Source of the DNA: Terfezia claveryi
Taxonomy: Eukaryota; Ascomycota; Pezizomycetes; Pezizales; Pezizaceae
Assembly (NCBI GenBank): GCA_015179025.1
Contig: WHUX01000006.1
Coordinates: 434,001-498,000 of the forward strand
DNA length: 64,000 nucleotides
Direction: 5' to 3'
The notes below the pieces were generated by a model. It was not told the origin of the DNA and ran no database searches. It saw only the letters and a program-made list of their open reading frames with translations. Of the stretch, positions 23,202-35,948 are shown one piece after another. The position numbers and the translations under genes were made by a program. Every line of letters starts with the position of its first letter. Positions within the stretch are counted from its first letter, which is position 1.

Positions 23202-26200
23202 GTGAGCTTTGGATACGGCATTGGCGATCTTATAGCTGTTACACAGCTCGCTTTGAGGACTTATAATGCGTATAAATCAGCTCAGAACGATGTTGAGAAC
23301 CTCTCCTACGAGCTCAACTCGCTGAGAATATGCGTCAATAATGTTAGAGATATACCTGAAAGCCGTTTGAGCGACAGCCAGTCTAAGACACGCGAGCAAT
23401 TACTGAAAGGATGCTATAGCGTTGTCAAGGAACTGAATTCTCTGCTCGAGAAGTACAAAAGTTAGACAGTGGTGCTTCCAAGGGACGCAAAAGGATGAAA
23501 AGGAATAAAAAAAAGCCGAACACAGTGTTGGAGAAGATTAAATGGATTAATGAGAATCCAATGGCGATTAGGAGTAGACTGGCCTCTAACGTTGCTTTGC
23601 TTCATTCGTTTTATATGGAGTGCGTGATCCCCTCTTGTCCTCATGGAGTAGCGCCACTAAAAGTTTCACGTTCACAGCTGCCAATGCACAAAATTGGAGG
23701 AAATGATGACAATACAGAAATCATTACAAACAACAGTTCAGCACCATTTCCTCCGCCCCCTTGGTCAATGTCGACAGGACACAGCGGCATCATTTGCTTC
23801 CGTGGCTTCCTTTGCCGTCCAAAACGGAGGAAGCGATCACAAAGCTAGGATTCCTTGGAGAAATCTTTGCCGCGACCTTTATGACCGCGGAGTTCGAATA
23901 CAACCAGAAAATATTAACGAGCAGTCAGTAGCACAAATTGCTGCAATCTTACAAGCTGGAGATGCTTGCAGCAGTTACGAAAGTACAGGTAAGATTAGAG
24001 AACATAATCCTACAAAGACTGATCCATAGGTGTTAATGGTACAATAGTTTCTATCGAGAACCAGTCTATGATTACTCTATCCAGTTCCCTTTTAGAACTC
24101 GACAGCCCTCCGTCAGCTCCTAACCCTCTTCCTAGGACTTCAACTTTATTGCGCACTGCTACTATCCAAATAAACGAAGTTGAAGTATCTGCTGGCGAAC
24201 CGGCCCCCCATTGCACTGGCCACAATCCTACTCCGACAACTATGCGTACGGCAACCATCCAACTGAATGAATTTTCTGTGTTCAACAGATATTCTGAAAC
24301 TGGGGCTTCAACGTCGCTTGAGACGCTATCCGAAACACATACCCTTATACGCACTACAAGCTTCCAAATAAACGAGATTTCAGCACCCGATCCCATCCCC
24401 TTACCTCAAAACAGGGCCCAGCCCCCATTCCCCCATTCCCAAAACTAGCGCGAACGGCAAGTTTTAAGATTGCACTAACCCAGCGCAGTATCGAATTCCA
24501 GGATAATACAGTCATCAAAGAAGCACCTCCCGGTGACCATCAAAATCTTGCAAACGGAGTGATGACCAGTCTTACCTCCGGTGCAGAGGCTCATGCCGCT
24601 AGGCGACTAGTGCCTAATCTGAGTGCGAAGACACCTGCCGACATCAGCAAGAGTAGGGCAAGTGAGTCAACTCTGATAGTTGAAATATTTGAAGACGACC
24701 ACCGCGTGCCTATGATACCTGAATTTCCGCACCTGTGGCCTGCTGATACTAGGCTAGACCTAGATACAGTTGCTCCGCATAGCATGGACGATGAACCACT
24801 AAACCTGCCCTCCCTTTGCCTCCTTACTGTGCAGGAACTCCAGTGTCAGGCAAGAGGGAATACTCTAGACTTTGACAACCCGGGTCAGCAACAGGTGGTT
24901 GTCAATGTCAAAGTTGACGTCCCCGATACTAGCTGCAACGTAGAGCCTCCGCCAAGGGAGTCTGATTCTGAGCTTGCTGCAATTGCTCTGTCGGGAGATG
25001 TTGACAGCGCCACCCCAGAGGCCAATGAGGAGAAGCCGGGAGCAAACCCGTCCGAGGTGCATTCAGCGCAATCTGAGCTCAGTACGACGGAAGTTGCGAA
25101 CCAAGCTATTTCTATGAGTGGAAAAAGGGAAGATACGATACCTGGTCGCGAAGATTGTCGTGAAGATATAACCCCTTTCACATACGACCCCACTCTAGGA
25201 AAAGAATTGTACAAGGCTGTCAAAAACAACAGCATACAGACGGTAAAATTTCTCCTGAAAACTGGTGCAAATGCAAATGCAGCGGCCCCAGATTTCGGCA
25301 GCGTACTCAATGTAGCGGTCTCCTTGAACTTTCTTGAGGTTGCACAGTTGCTGCTAAAGCATCGAGCAGATGTTCAAAGCACTGTACAAAGCCATAATCG
25401 CAAAAACAACACGCAATTCACAGCCCTCAACTTTGCAGTTTCAGGAGGTTTTTGCGAAATGGTGGAGTTGCTTCTAAACAAGTTGGAGGAATTGGGCGAG
25501 ATCAACCTTGCGGTAGCAACTACAAAGGCGCTGCAATGTACACTGTTTCAAGGTACACCACAGCAACGCCCAATTATGAAGTTACTGCTGGGAAAGCATG
25601 TAGACGTCAATGCTCGCGACTCAAGAGGTTCGACATTACTAGACCGTGCAATATCTTTCGGCAGTCGTGAGGCCATAAAGGTGCTGTTGGAGGGTGGTGC
25701 TAATATCAGCCCTCGGAATCGCACGGCTCTCCACCGAATGCTAGTGGACACTGACGAGCTACAGAGGTTTTTGGTGGATGTGAAGGAGGTAACAGAGTTT
25801 CTAGACGAGCATGGCGCCAACCAAGATTGCTATGGTGAATTAGTGGCAGTCACGATTTCGGGGGTCGGTAAGGAACGCAATCATTTGTCCACTGAATTAA
25901 GCGCCGGTACGGTAAGAAGCGAAAGCCAAAGTCCAAGCCAATCAACAGAGTCAGCAGACAATTCTACCCCAAAGACTTCGCCCTCCGCCTCCAAGGGCAC
26001 TCAAAATGATCCAATGTTCAAATTTGCCGCACAGTGCTTCATTGATATCCTCACACAAATGCAAAGTCAGAGCCAAAAAGGCGCCACCGTCGATAGGAAG
26101 CCTCTCGAAACCAAATTTAACATTGACACAAATGGTGGGAATTCGACGATTGAGTTCGAATGCACCGTTATTACTCCAGTTGAAAATACCAGCACCAGCG

Positions 26201-26620
26201 ATTCAACTGCCACAGCTGATCTCCCCGCTTCACTAGTGGAACCGCTAGTTCCGGCTATTCCACTGGCGAAGCTACGCCACTCGAGACCCCCCAGAGACCT
26301 TCGCGGTGCAATTAGATGAAACCGAAAGCAAATTCCATGCGACATTTACTCTCAAACCCCCTGTACTGGCTGCTAATGAGAAAAAGGATGATTCGACGCC
26401 TAAAGCTAAGCAGCCCATGTCTTACCCTCTCGATGTCAAAACCAACGAGTTTGAGACTCAATTCCCCATACATTTCCAAGTGTCGACCATGAATGAGAAC
26501 GGCGGATTCCAAGGCAGTTATGGGGGCATAGATATCCAAAAGATTATAGATGCTAATCTTGTGTTTCTATATAACCCTGAGAAAGATACACGAGTTGGGC
26601 CATGGTGGGGGTGTAGTTGA
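23202..26620 (+). pseudogene. Fungal STAND-type N-terminal domain + ankyrin repeat protein, carrying frameshifts
   Basis: The N-terminus (VSFGYGIGDLIAVTQLALRT, then NLSYELNSLRICVNNV, LLEKYKS) is the helical domain that usually opens fungal NACHT/NB-ARC STAND proteins. The frame slips by one base at ~23465 (KYKS|DSGASKGRK). It is then joined by plausible introns 23620-23677 (GTGCGT/CAG) and 23989-24029 (GTAAGA/TAG, only 41 bp). A disordered segment carries three to four RTATIQINE-like motifs and slips again in a C-run at ~24430. A long acidic linker precedes at least five ankyrin-like repeats (about 25195-25830: ELYKAVKNNSIQTVKFLLKT, NARDSRGSTLLDRAISFGSR, VLLEGGANI). A beta-rich tail slips once more at a C-run near 26290 and ends at 26620. 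No GTG/ATG context is convincing at 23202. The three indels suggest a recently dying gene or a consensus error; a NACHT domain is absent. Confidence 0.6.
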
Positions 26621-27927
26621 GCCTGCTTTCGACGAATGGGCCTTCTAAGTTTCAGAATCCCATACAGACACTGGCAAAATTTTGGGGAAAGCGCTATGGC
26701 GGTCGAAAATCAGCAACTGATGAATGAGCACGAATGCATTTCTTTCCCTTTATTATAATTGTTTCTCTGAGTCAAGTCACCTGCTTAAACTTTAGGGCAA
26801 AAGGTGGGATTTCAATGCAACTTGATTGTTGGAATGTCATGCATATTCTTTTTTTTTGGTTTATTTTAGCGTTTCCTTAGTACTTATGTAGTCATGATTT
26901 ATGAATTATGCGTCAAAAGCATGATGGGACTAGGTGCATACTTGCCATTATTGACCCGGAGTATTTGGGGAACGTAGGGAATGGCTTTGATTTACCTATT
27001 TGTAAACACCTGGCTTCAAATACATATGCAACTTAATTATAGGTACCGCCAACATCGACAAAACGACGGCTTATCCCGAGGCCATTCAAGGTAAATCCCT
27101 TCCCACGTTATCAAGCACAAATATAGTTAGTCTTGCACCCCCGGATTATTTTCTTGTATCCTGGTAGTATGACCCTCCACCACCAGAAGCCTTGTGGAAG
27201 TTACGTAGTTCTGGCTGGAGGAGGTTGGGCATGTTACTTTAATATTCGTGAGAGTAATTAATTGTATGTAGTTTAGAAATAACCTGAGGCATGTATTCAC
27301 TGATTATATATACAGTATTTACCGTATACCCCTCACCAACAAGCAATGAACGTTCGTTAAATCCACACGCAGCTCGCTAGAGGGCGGGGGGAATGCTAGT
27401 CTAGCACAACTGTTGTGTGTTAACCGTTTCTTTGCTTATGCACTACTGACGTGATTAGAACTCGACGTTGAGTTAGTGTCAATTGCAACTAACTAGACTG
27501 GGTAATTACTGCCCCAGGAGTAACTTGGCCTTGCTGCCAACTTGGGGAGAAGCGGCCAGGAGAACCCTAACACACCTCACTATGGTTTCTTGCTTCCTTA
27601 CTTTGTACACCCAATATACAGGGGCGCACTAGAATACAAGTGGATATTAGGTTAATTTAAACCCAGTGAGGAGAAATTTTACTCGAGGAATCCAATAGTA
27701 AATGTACTGACAATCCGACTTTGACTGTTGCAAGAGTTCATTCAAATAAAGAACCGTATACTCTGGCACCGGAAGCATACGAAAACTGGCAACATGCACA
27801 CGTTAGAAAAAGTATATACTTAGGATCAAGAGTGAAATCCTTGCATTACTTATATCTAACATAGCGTATAGGAAGAAGAAGAAATAAAATTCAGATCTTT
27901 CTTTGACAAACCCAGGTACTTCACCGT
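26621..27927. other. Intergenic stretch between the ankyrin gene and the NLR 3' end
   Basis: AT-rich DNA without recognisable genes, tRNA or repeats, apart from short T runs near 26850. Confidence 0.4.
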
Positions 27928-30900
27928 TTAAAAATTCGCAAGAATATTCCATCTATCTGGGAACAAGCCCAAGACGACCAACTCGTCACGGCGCTTCTTC
28001 CTCTCCTCTAACAGGAGATCATCAACTTTCACTTGATCCTTGGCAACATTGTTGCCAGTAACTGCACCTGATGTACCCTGAACGCCCAGTTCCGCCTCCC
28101 CGGCCTCCTTCTGGATGCCAATCTTGTCCTGGTCCTGGACCTCACTCTCCTTCCTCGCGGCTTCCTTCCATTCAATATCCCTCACCTCCTTCAAAATCTC
28201 CTCTTGCCCTCTCAACCCACCCAACATCGTCATCGCCCCAAGGGTGGCGAAGTGAGCTTCCCCAATGACCATTCTCCGCTTACTGACTAAACTTTCAAGA
28301 ACAACCATGGCCTCCACCTCCCTTCCTAGCTTGATCAAGACTCTCCCTAAGTTTTCCATTGTGTCTAACGTATGCATATGGTACTCCCCCACAGTTTCCT
28401 TGAAGATCTCTAACGCCTGTACCTCGAGGTCATGCGCTTCCTCTAGGCGCCCAGCTTCAAGCATTGTCACCCCCAAATGAGCCAACGATCTGGCAACATC
28501 CTTATGCCTCTCCCCTAGGGTGCGTTTCCGGATATCGATCACCTCCCGGTTCAAGTTTTCAGCTGATGTCCATCTTTTCTGCCCGCGAAGGGCGGACGAT
28601 AGGTTTCCCATCGTCAAGAGCGTGCTAGGGCATTCCTTCCCATATGCGGCGACTTTCTTTTCCAAAGAAAACGCAAGCTCCTCTTCTGCTTCTTTGTAAC
28701 GTGCCTCACGCCACAAAGTCATGCCTAGATTACCCCTCGCCAAAGCAACCTCCAAGCTATCTGGCCCGTGAAGCTTGCTTCGTATGGCAATGACCTCGCG
28801 CTCCAGCTTTTCCGCCCTAGGAATATTGCCCCCCTCGGCGTACGACCAAGCCAAATTAAGCATTGCCTGGAGCGTTTCGGGATGCGCTGGCCCTTTCGTA
28901 TCTGATTGTGAGAGTAAGCGCAGCGTCTCTTCATCCATTATTACTGCCTTCTGGATGTCTCCCTTCCGTCGGTATGTCATTGCGAGGTTAACTCTGGCCC
29001 GAAAAGTATCTGGATCCGTCATCCCAAGATTCTGAATTCTCCATTGTAGAACCTTCTCACGTAATGACTCTGCATCACCTAACCGCCCGGCATCATGGTA
29101 CGTTGTTCCTGCCGCTTCCAAAACTCCCATTCTTTCTTCGTCGCTGTGGCCTGCTATCGTTGCTTTCTCAACATCTAAGTACGGCCGAACCCAGGCATCA
29201 AGATGCAAAATGATGCGATTCCGAAGTGCATACCCTCCTTTGGAGTCGTCAGTTAGCATAGCCTCCTGAAGTAAGGCAATGGCGGTACACTGTGCTTGTT
29301 GTTGTTCTAAAGCATCTGGCTCGCATCGGTCCCGGATCCAACAATGTACCAAGGGATGGATTGTATATGTCGGTGAATTTCCGTAGTATCCAAAATGCCG
29401 CTTGACAAGGGAATAGTTGCAGAGAGTCTTCATCGCCTGTTCGAAGCGGAAGGGAACCCAAGTGGCATCGTCCAAATTTCCGCCGGGGCTCACAGGTTCA
29501 TTCTCACTGGAAGGGGGGTCACATCTGGCAACACAATCTACAAGCAGCTTTCCTAGCTGTGTCAGTTCTGGTCCACCCGCGGCTATAGCCGCACAGCTAG
29601 CACGAATGAAAGCTACGCTGCCCGTTTCAAAGATCTCCTGAGGGATGCCCTCATAGTGGAAGTAACCTAGGACCATGAGAAGCTCTGCCGCAGCGGGTTT
29701 CTTCGCCTTCACCGCTCCAAATGACAGTTCCCAAGTCTGATAAACTGATGCAGCATATCCTGAGCCCTGAAACTCTCTACTGCTCATCAACACCGGCCTC
29801 ATCTTTTCGTAGATGCCAAGATAGTCTCCGACACTGCAGGTATTTGCAATATACGCACCGGCTTGGTCAATTGCAAGGGCTAAGTAACCCAGCTTTTCGA
29901 CAATGGCCCGTACAGCCCTTTCCGTCTCTGGCTCAGTTATGTCTTCCGGGCTTAACATTGCAGCCCTTCTCAGGAGGTCACAGGCGTCCGCCTGAGACAT
30001 ATTATCAACCTCAAAAGTATATTTATTGACACCACCTACTATGTCTCTTGTTCTGGGGTCTCGACTGGTAACAAGGATGTTTCCATGCCTACCTCCGGGA
30101 AGATAAGTTGCCAGGCTCGGGAGATTATCCGCGTTGTCAAAGATTAAAAGGTAATTGTAATCACTTAGGCTTGCGAGACGATGCTTGACTGCTGTGACAA
30201 GGTGGCGGCCGCTCACTTTCAGACAGTCGGCAATGTCCCGAAAGCTTTCCTTAACGGTGTGATCGCTGCTTGCGTTCACCCAGAAGATCGAGTCGAATCT
30301 ATGATAGGAATGAGTCCACTGGCGAGATATCCAAGAATGTACTGTGAGGTTACACACCTATCAAGATGCTCCTCGGAAAATTTCAAGGCAATTTCAGTTT
30401 TACCTGCCCCTCCTAAACCGTGAAGGACTGCCCTGCGCTGCCTTTGCTGTTGCTCTTTACCAAAGAAGTTATCTTCCAAAAATTTCAAAGCCCCCGCTCT
30501 TCCGGTAAATATGGGGCTTGGAGGAGGGGCGGTGTAATGCTTCCCCGCTCGAATCCTGCCTACGTCGTATCAGCTCCAGAAAATATGCCCTCCACATCTT
30601 GCTTTTCATAGGCACACGCCACTTACCGGGAGTTTCCAACCTCTTGGGTGGCAGGATTTTGAAAAGGCTTTCATTCCACTGCTGCAATTCACGCGCCAGG
30701 GCCATCCCCTTTGCTTTATCAGACAATACCCATTTCAAACACTGAATTTTGGTCAAGTTGTCAAGAATATCTCTCTTTGCTGCCTCCAGACCGGCACGGT
30801 TATCACCAATGTCCAGTATTTGCCTATCAAAATCGAAGACAGGCGAACTGCTTGGGAGAGCAGCTGGAGATTTCCCCTTTCGAGATATTTCACTTTCTGT

Positions 30901-31545
30901 TGTATGATTTTTCGTTACTGCCTTCCGGGGGGGGGGCTCTTGATCGCCCTCAGCAATAAAACAGAGCTTGTGACAGCCTGCTCGACGTAACCAGAAACGA
31001 AGACCATGACTGGAATTCTTCACGCCGACGGGAGTCATGGGCGCGGATGAGAAAGCTGGTTCCATGGATACAGATACCACCTGTGGCGTTCTAGAGTTTT
31101 TCAAAGGAAGCTGGAGGTCAACAGTACCTCCGGACTGTGAGCTTGAACTCTTTCCAACGCCATCTGGGGTAGGGATGGGACTAAGTTCGATCCCGTATAC
31201 GTTCTGCAGCGCTCTGGCATCCCCAAGAGTTTTCGATATCTTTGCCAGAATTCTAACAGCAAGAAGGCAGCCATCTTCTCCAATACTCGAAATTGCTCCG
31301 GAACGTAGTTTCCCAGGCCGATCAAAATCAGGTACAGTCATATCACCTGTTCGAGGATCAAAGTGCACCCAGTCTTTTACCCACCGGGACAATAATCCCA
31401 TCTCGGTGTCCACAAGCAATTGAAAATCCACGGCATCCTCGTCAATAGATTTCATGTCCTTGAGCAGGCCATATGCCGCGAGGCAAGCACTGGCTAATGG
31501 GCCTACAAGCGCAATTGTCCCGAAGGCAAAACCAGTAATATCCAT
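27928..31545 (-). CDS. NLR-type protein: HeLo-like + NB-ARC + TPR (1163 aa)
   Basis: Exons are 31545-30627, 30559-30358 and 30298-27928. The introns are 67 bp (GTAAGT/TAG) and 59 bp (GTGTGT/TAG). The start at MDITGFAFGTIALVGPLASA opens a helical domain with LLVDTEMGLLSRWVKDWVHF that resembles HeLo ('prion-inhibition and propagation') domains. A Ser/Pro linker leads to PPPSPIFTGR. The NB-ARC follows, with P-loop VLHGLGGAGKTEIALKF, Walker B YLLIFDNADN, sensor NILVTSRD, GLPL-like LGYLALAIDQAGAY and MHD-like YTIHPLVHCWIRD. About six kinesin-light-chain-type TPRs follow (ARVNLAMTYRRKGDIQKA, NLAWSYAEGGNIPRAEKLE, NLGMTLWREARYKEAE). Fungal NLRs of this build are thought to sense non-self and trigger regulated cell death through the HeLo pore-forming domain. 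The frame is intact and length is usual for the class. The HeLo call is by pattern memory. Confidence 0.85.
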
Positions 31546-34404
31546 TGCGTCGTCGGTACTATATTCGCCTGTTACTCGATTCGGATTAGGCTGATACTTT
31601 TTTAAAATATTTTGTATGGGGTACAAGGGCGTCTGGTTAGAACGAGGAATGGATTGCACGCTTGTATAAAATTCGGGAAAGGCCTAGATTGTAGAGCTTT
31701 TAAGAAAGGGGGGACCTGACTGTAGGAATCTCCCAGGGTCACCATAGACATATGGCTGCTATCGCTATTCGATGATACAGCTGTCTCATCTGAAGTCCAA
31801 TAAACATGGTCCATAGCCTCCGGCATGATAATGCAGCTTCTAGGTATACTGAGCGAATATCAGTATCTCAAGAGGAATGGGGAAATTATGAAAGCACGTA
31901 AATGAGCACAGACAATATACCCCGGGGGATGCACGATGGGCTGTCAGGCGGGCGGGTAGGCGGGACGGGGCGTCGATGGTGTAGCTCAGAGTGGTGGTGT
32001 GTTGATTTGAAACAGATGGAGTTGAGCTGCAAATATCGAACTCAACCAATCAGCACACTGTATGCCCGCACAACTCTGCAAACACGATAGGTAGGCAGAT
32101 ATTATTCTGTGGGTTTCTTAAATCCTGTTAAGGATGGCAGGGATCAAGAGATATTCTCTACTGGTATTATTACCCTAGGTATCTCTCTATGGCTATTTTC
32201 ATGACAAACATCCCACCTTGGCAGCAAGATACCGGTGAGTTTTAACCGGCGAATCCACCCATTCGCAAGTCCCAAATACCTTATAAGCTCTGCGATCTCT
32301 GCTCATCACTATGCCCCAATCCCGCATCCTCTAATGCCCAGTTCTTCTTCTCATATGTGATTGGAGCTCGATATAGAGGTGTCCTGTCATCATTGTCATA
32401 CTCTGCATGAATGGCCTGCCCCATCAGCAGAAAAGTATCCCCCCACATAAGCACGTAATAAAATCCGTCGTTGTTGCACGTTGATGATTACTAAAGAGAG
32501 ATAGGGCGCTGAGAGTGCGCTACAGGGTTATAACAATACCAGGTGCAAAACCTCGCTAATTTTAAGTCTGTACTGTAGTCTGGTTGGTAGTACCCGTATC
32601 TACCGAGTTATTCGCTAGTGCCTTGGCAGCGATTACACAGTTATACTAAGCAGAGGAAGTCTAGTGCAGGCGATCAATACATGACGGCGAGCTTGAAGTA
32701 CATTCTGATTAAGTGTAAGCCTTCCGACGATTGCCACCTGCCATTGTGAATTGCTACCGTAGGTTGAACTATTGCTTCTACTCTTGCGTACCGTCAAATT
32801 GAATATCCCTATTGCCTATGTGTACGGTACTATAGCACAGACATCTTTTGATCTGCATCGCTAACTTCAACAACCATAGTATACTGTGTGATCGCTGCCA
32901 AAGCACTAGCGAACAACTCGAGCGGATACGAACTCCGTAAGTACCTAAGCGCTAGCCTCGAACCCAAGCGCAGCCTTGCGTGACACGATACCTAAGTACG
33001 CACGAGCGTGAAGTTTAATTATTAATTTCGGATTGAGGCGATGAATTGCCTTGCGCAGCCAGCATATGCCTCACTAGTTATGCATGATTAGCTGGTAAGT
33101 ACAGCTTTGGTGACGACCCTGGTAAACGAATGACAAACCCTGGAATCTTGCTTTCAGTTACGTCAACGTAAGTATGTATTATCATTTGAATCATTTTACT
33201 AAAATAGTTATTGGAACTGGCCATTTAATTGGTCCAGGCATCTACTAAATGTCAAGCCCTTTAGTAAGAAAAAACCAATGTAGAGAAGAGGGGTACGCAG
33301 TTCTTACCCTTGTATTCCTACCCTATAGCCTACTCCTACTACTCAAGTACTTGTACTTTACAGTAAGAGGCTGCTGGGATATGCCTCGCATGGAAAACAA
33401 CAATGAAAAGAAAAAATATTCACTATAGTTACCTGGGCACCTTTGACCATATATATGTACATATATATACATACATGTTTGAAATCAGATATGGAAAACT
33501 TAATCAGTTTCAGGGTCTATAGCCAGGCCTATCAAGCCAGATGCTAAACGCAATCGAATGTGCCCTTTGAGTCCACGAGATGGCCCTCCTTGCGAAATGT
33601 TTTTGTGAATGGTATCTTGTGCCCAAAATGAAGACCGAGTTCAATTGGCAAATATCCTTTCAATGATATACACTTTCCTTAGTCACTAGGATGTATTTTT
33701 ACCATAGGTATTCCAGTGGTAAAGAAGGGCCCACAGTTGGGGGTACAGAGAGAGGGTTCAGTAGTTCAGGGTAATCCTCCTATCCTACTGTATCTTGGAG
33801 ACTGGTGGAGGTTGTTAGTTAGGTTTAAACTAGGAGCTGAGATCCTGTGTTTGCCTACCGGTACTACTCAAGCTGACAAGTCGGTATAGAGAAGGAGGAC
33901 TGAGTGCTCAAGATATGCCAGCCTGCATGCATAACCTGCTCCCTTCTTTTAAGTGTACAGAAGGCAAATACAGTAACAGAACAGTTCACAATTACATCAA
34001 GAGCCTTCAACAGAGGCATTGATGTAGTCCAGCTGAAGTGTAGTAGCTTGAATGGTTGTTGTTTTCCAGCAGGACAGGGTTTTTCTTTCTAACAAAAATG
34101 TATTTGTTGTATGTACTTTCTCATATCCTCAACTTTATTTCTATATTTCAGATACTTCCCACTGTATCTATACGGTAGAACCATTGCCAAGTAATAGGCA
34201 AAAGTTGCTGCTTTTGCAGGAGACGTCTCAGACAAAATGCCACCAGCGTAACTCGAAGTAAGATCCGTTATCAAACTACGCATGCAGATGGTCAGCAAGT
34301 TCATCAACTTGCCTTGCCCCGAGCATAAGTTCGTAGCTGCGCGTGCTTAAAGCCATACACAAAAGTCCTGCATTTATTAATTAGTCGGTACCACATTTAA
34401 TAGC
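31546..34404. other. Intergenic stretch between NLR and oxygenase
   Basis: Apart from the short coding-like piece at 32281-32448, nothing is supported. A minus-strand ORF at 31602-31826 (starting MPEAMDHVYWTSDET) overlaps the NLR 5' side and could be an untranslated or upstream exon, but no good splice join was found. A CTGGTTG motif near 32580 resembles the MITE end at 50671-50887. TA-rich simple sequence lies at 33450-33475. Confidence 0.35.
32281..32448 (-). CDS. Short coding-like fragment, unrecognised (55 codons)
   Basis: The frame starting MWGDTFLLMGQAIHAEYDND and continuing RTPLYRAPITYEKKN..ALE to a stop at 32281 has the composition of a real protein C-terminus. It is preceded in frame by NNDGFYYVL back to an upstream TAA near 32490. 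I do not recognise the family. It may be the last exon of a lost gene. No start context supports an independent short gene. Confidence 0.3.
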   Translation of the reverse strand: MWGDTFLLMGQAIHAEYDNDDRTPLYRAPITYEKKNWALEDAGLGHSDEQRSQSL

Positions 34405-35535
34405 ATGATGGCTCATTCAGCGCCTGCTGTTCCTATCGTTGACTTCTCGCCCTTCTATTCACAGAATGAGACTGAACGTCTGAATACTGGGACAGCTATC
34501 TTTGAAGCTTTGCGGGATGTGGGTTTTGTCTACCTTATAAACCATAGGATCTCTAAGGAGTTACTAGCCGAAGCGCTTTCCCAGGTACAGACCTGTGCGG
34601 AATAATCTGAGTTACAGCCTCAAGGACTGATTATTTTGCGTGGTTTAAAACCATAGAGCCGTGCCTTTTTTGACCTACCACTACAAGACAAGCTGAAAGC
34701 CCCACACCCTCCGGAGTCGTGGAACCAGCGTGGATATTCCCAGATTGGTCAAGAGAAGATATCCCTCTATCCCGATGCTCTTAACACAGGCACCGAGTCC
34801 GACGTCGACCGCACCAGCTTGACCGGCGTCCTCGAATGCAAAGAGTCCTTTGACCTAGGCCGGGAAAACGACACAATTACGCCGAACATCTACCCTCCTC
34901 CGGAACTCCTCCCAAACTTTCGCGATGTAACAAGCCGTATGTTCAACACACTACACAATTTTGGGCTAGACGTGCTCAGAGCGTTAGCGTTGGGTCTGCA
35001 GTTGCAGGACGAGAACTTCTTTTCCCACTTCCATGGCAAAGATGGACAGGAGGCTCCTATGAACCAGTTGCGACTGTTGCACTACCCTCCTGTGAGTAAG
35101 GAGGCTGCTCGAAAGGGTGGGATAACTCGGATTGCGCCCCATACCGACAAAGGAACAATTACACTACTCATCCAGGAGGATGATAGTGTAGGTGGGCTTG
35201 AGGTCGAAGCCCAGCGAGGAGGTCGCTATGTCCCTGCCCCAGTGATCCCAGGCAGCATCCTCGTCAACATCGGGGACTTGCTTCAAATGTGGAGCAATGA
35301 TACTCTTCGCAGCACAAGACACCGTATCGGTGTGCCACCTGTGGATGTAGCCCAGGAGAGCGGGGAGTGGTTGTTACCCAGGCGATTATCAATTCCGTAT
35401 TTTATTGCGCCGGATAGGGATGTTGTGGTGGAGTGTTTGGATACACCGTTGTGTTGGGGTGAAAGCAGGCCGAAGAAGCACGAACCGATGAAGGCGTGGG
35501 ATTATATTGTGAAGAGCATGGAGGGTGCTTATTGA
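34405..35535 (+). CDS. 2-oxoglutarate/Fe(II)-dependent oxygenase, isopenicillin-N-synthase-like (352 aa)
   Basis: Exon 1 is 34405-34584 and exon 2 is 34657-35535, with a 72-bp intron (GTACAG donor, TAG acceptor) in phase 0. The N-terminal region (VPIVDFSPF, EALRDVGFVYLINHRISKEL, SRAFFDLPLQDK) is the DIOX_N domain. The catalytic 2OG-FeII core shows the iron ligands in APHTDKGTITLLIQED (H and D) and the distal His in TLRSTRHRIGVPP, plus the loop VNIGDLLQMWSND. RLSIPYFIAPD probably supplies the 2-oxoglutarate-binding Arg/Ser. Such enzymes hydroxylate, desaturate or cyclise small molecules, often in secondary metabolism; the substrate is unknown and no biosynthetic partners flank it. MM at the start allows initiation at 34405 or 34408. 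Confidence 0.9.
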
Positions 35536-35948
35536 ACTTGGGCGCCATTTTGTTAGGGGTGAAAAAGGACAAATGTTTGTTTTCTACGTCACAATAGATA
35601 AAGTTACTAGGACTAGCTTAGAGCACTAGGTGTCTCCACATTCCGTCACTTTCAATGATAAAATATCCTACAACATCACAGTCACCGCCATTTGAGGCGA
35701 CCAAGAGCAGGTTATCTAATGCATAACAGAGGAGGTAGAAAATACATTCACCTTGATGGCCATGTGGTGCTTGACCAAAAAACACAATTACCCAACGATG
35801 GCCATGGAACAACCTGTCATGCTTCGTATAAGATGACTCCACTGATCCTAACCACATCACTCTCAGAGCACCGTTTCCTTCTGAAACATACACTTCTACT
35901 ATTGACTGGTTCACAGCTACATCAGTCGCTTCCGCATCACTCATAACC

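Noticed and set aside
25548..25820. Minus-strand ORFs across the ankyrin region
   Set aside because: Ser-rich shadows of a strong plus-strand coding sequence with clear ankyrin motifs.
31602..31826. Upstream exon for the NLR
   Set aside because: No donor better than GTCCCC could be found, and the HeLo-like domain starts cleanly at the MDITGF methionine.
31960..32030. Possible tRNA start (GTAGCTCAGAGTGGTGG)
   Set aside because: It resembles an A box, but no B box (GGTTCGA..CC) or T arm follows within tRNA distance.
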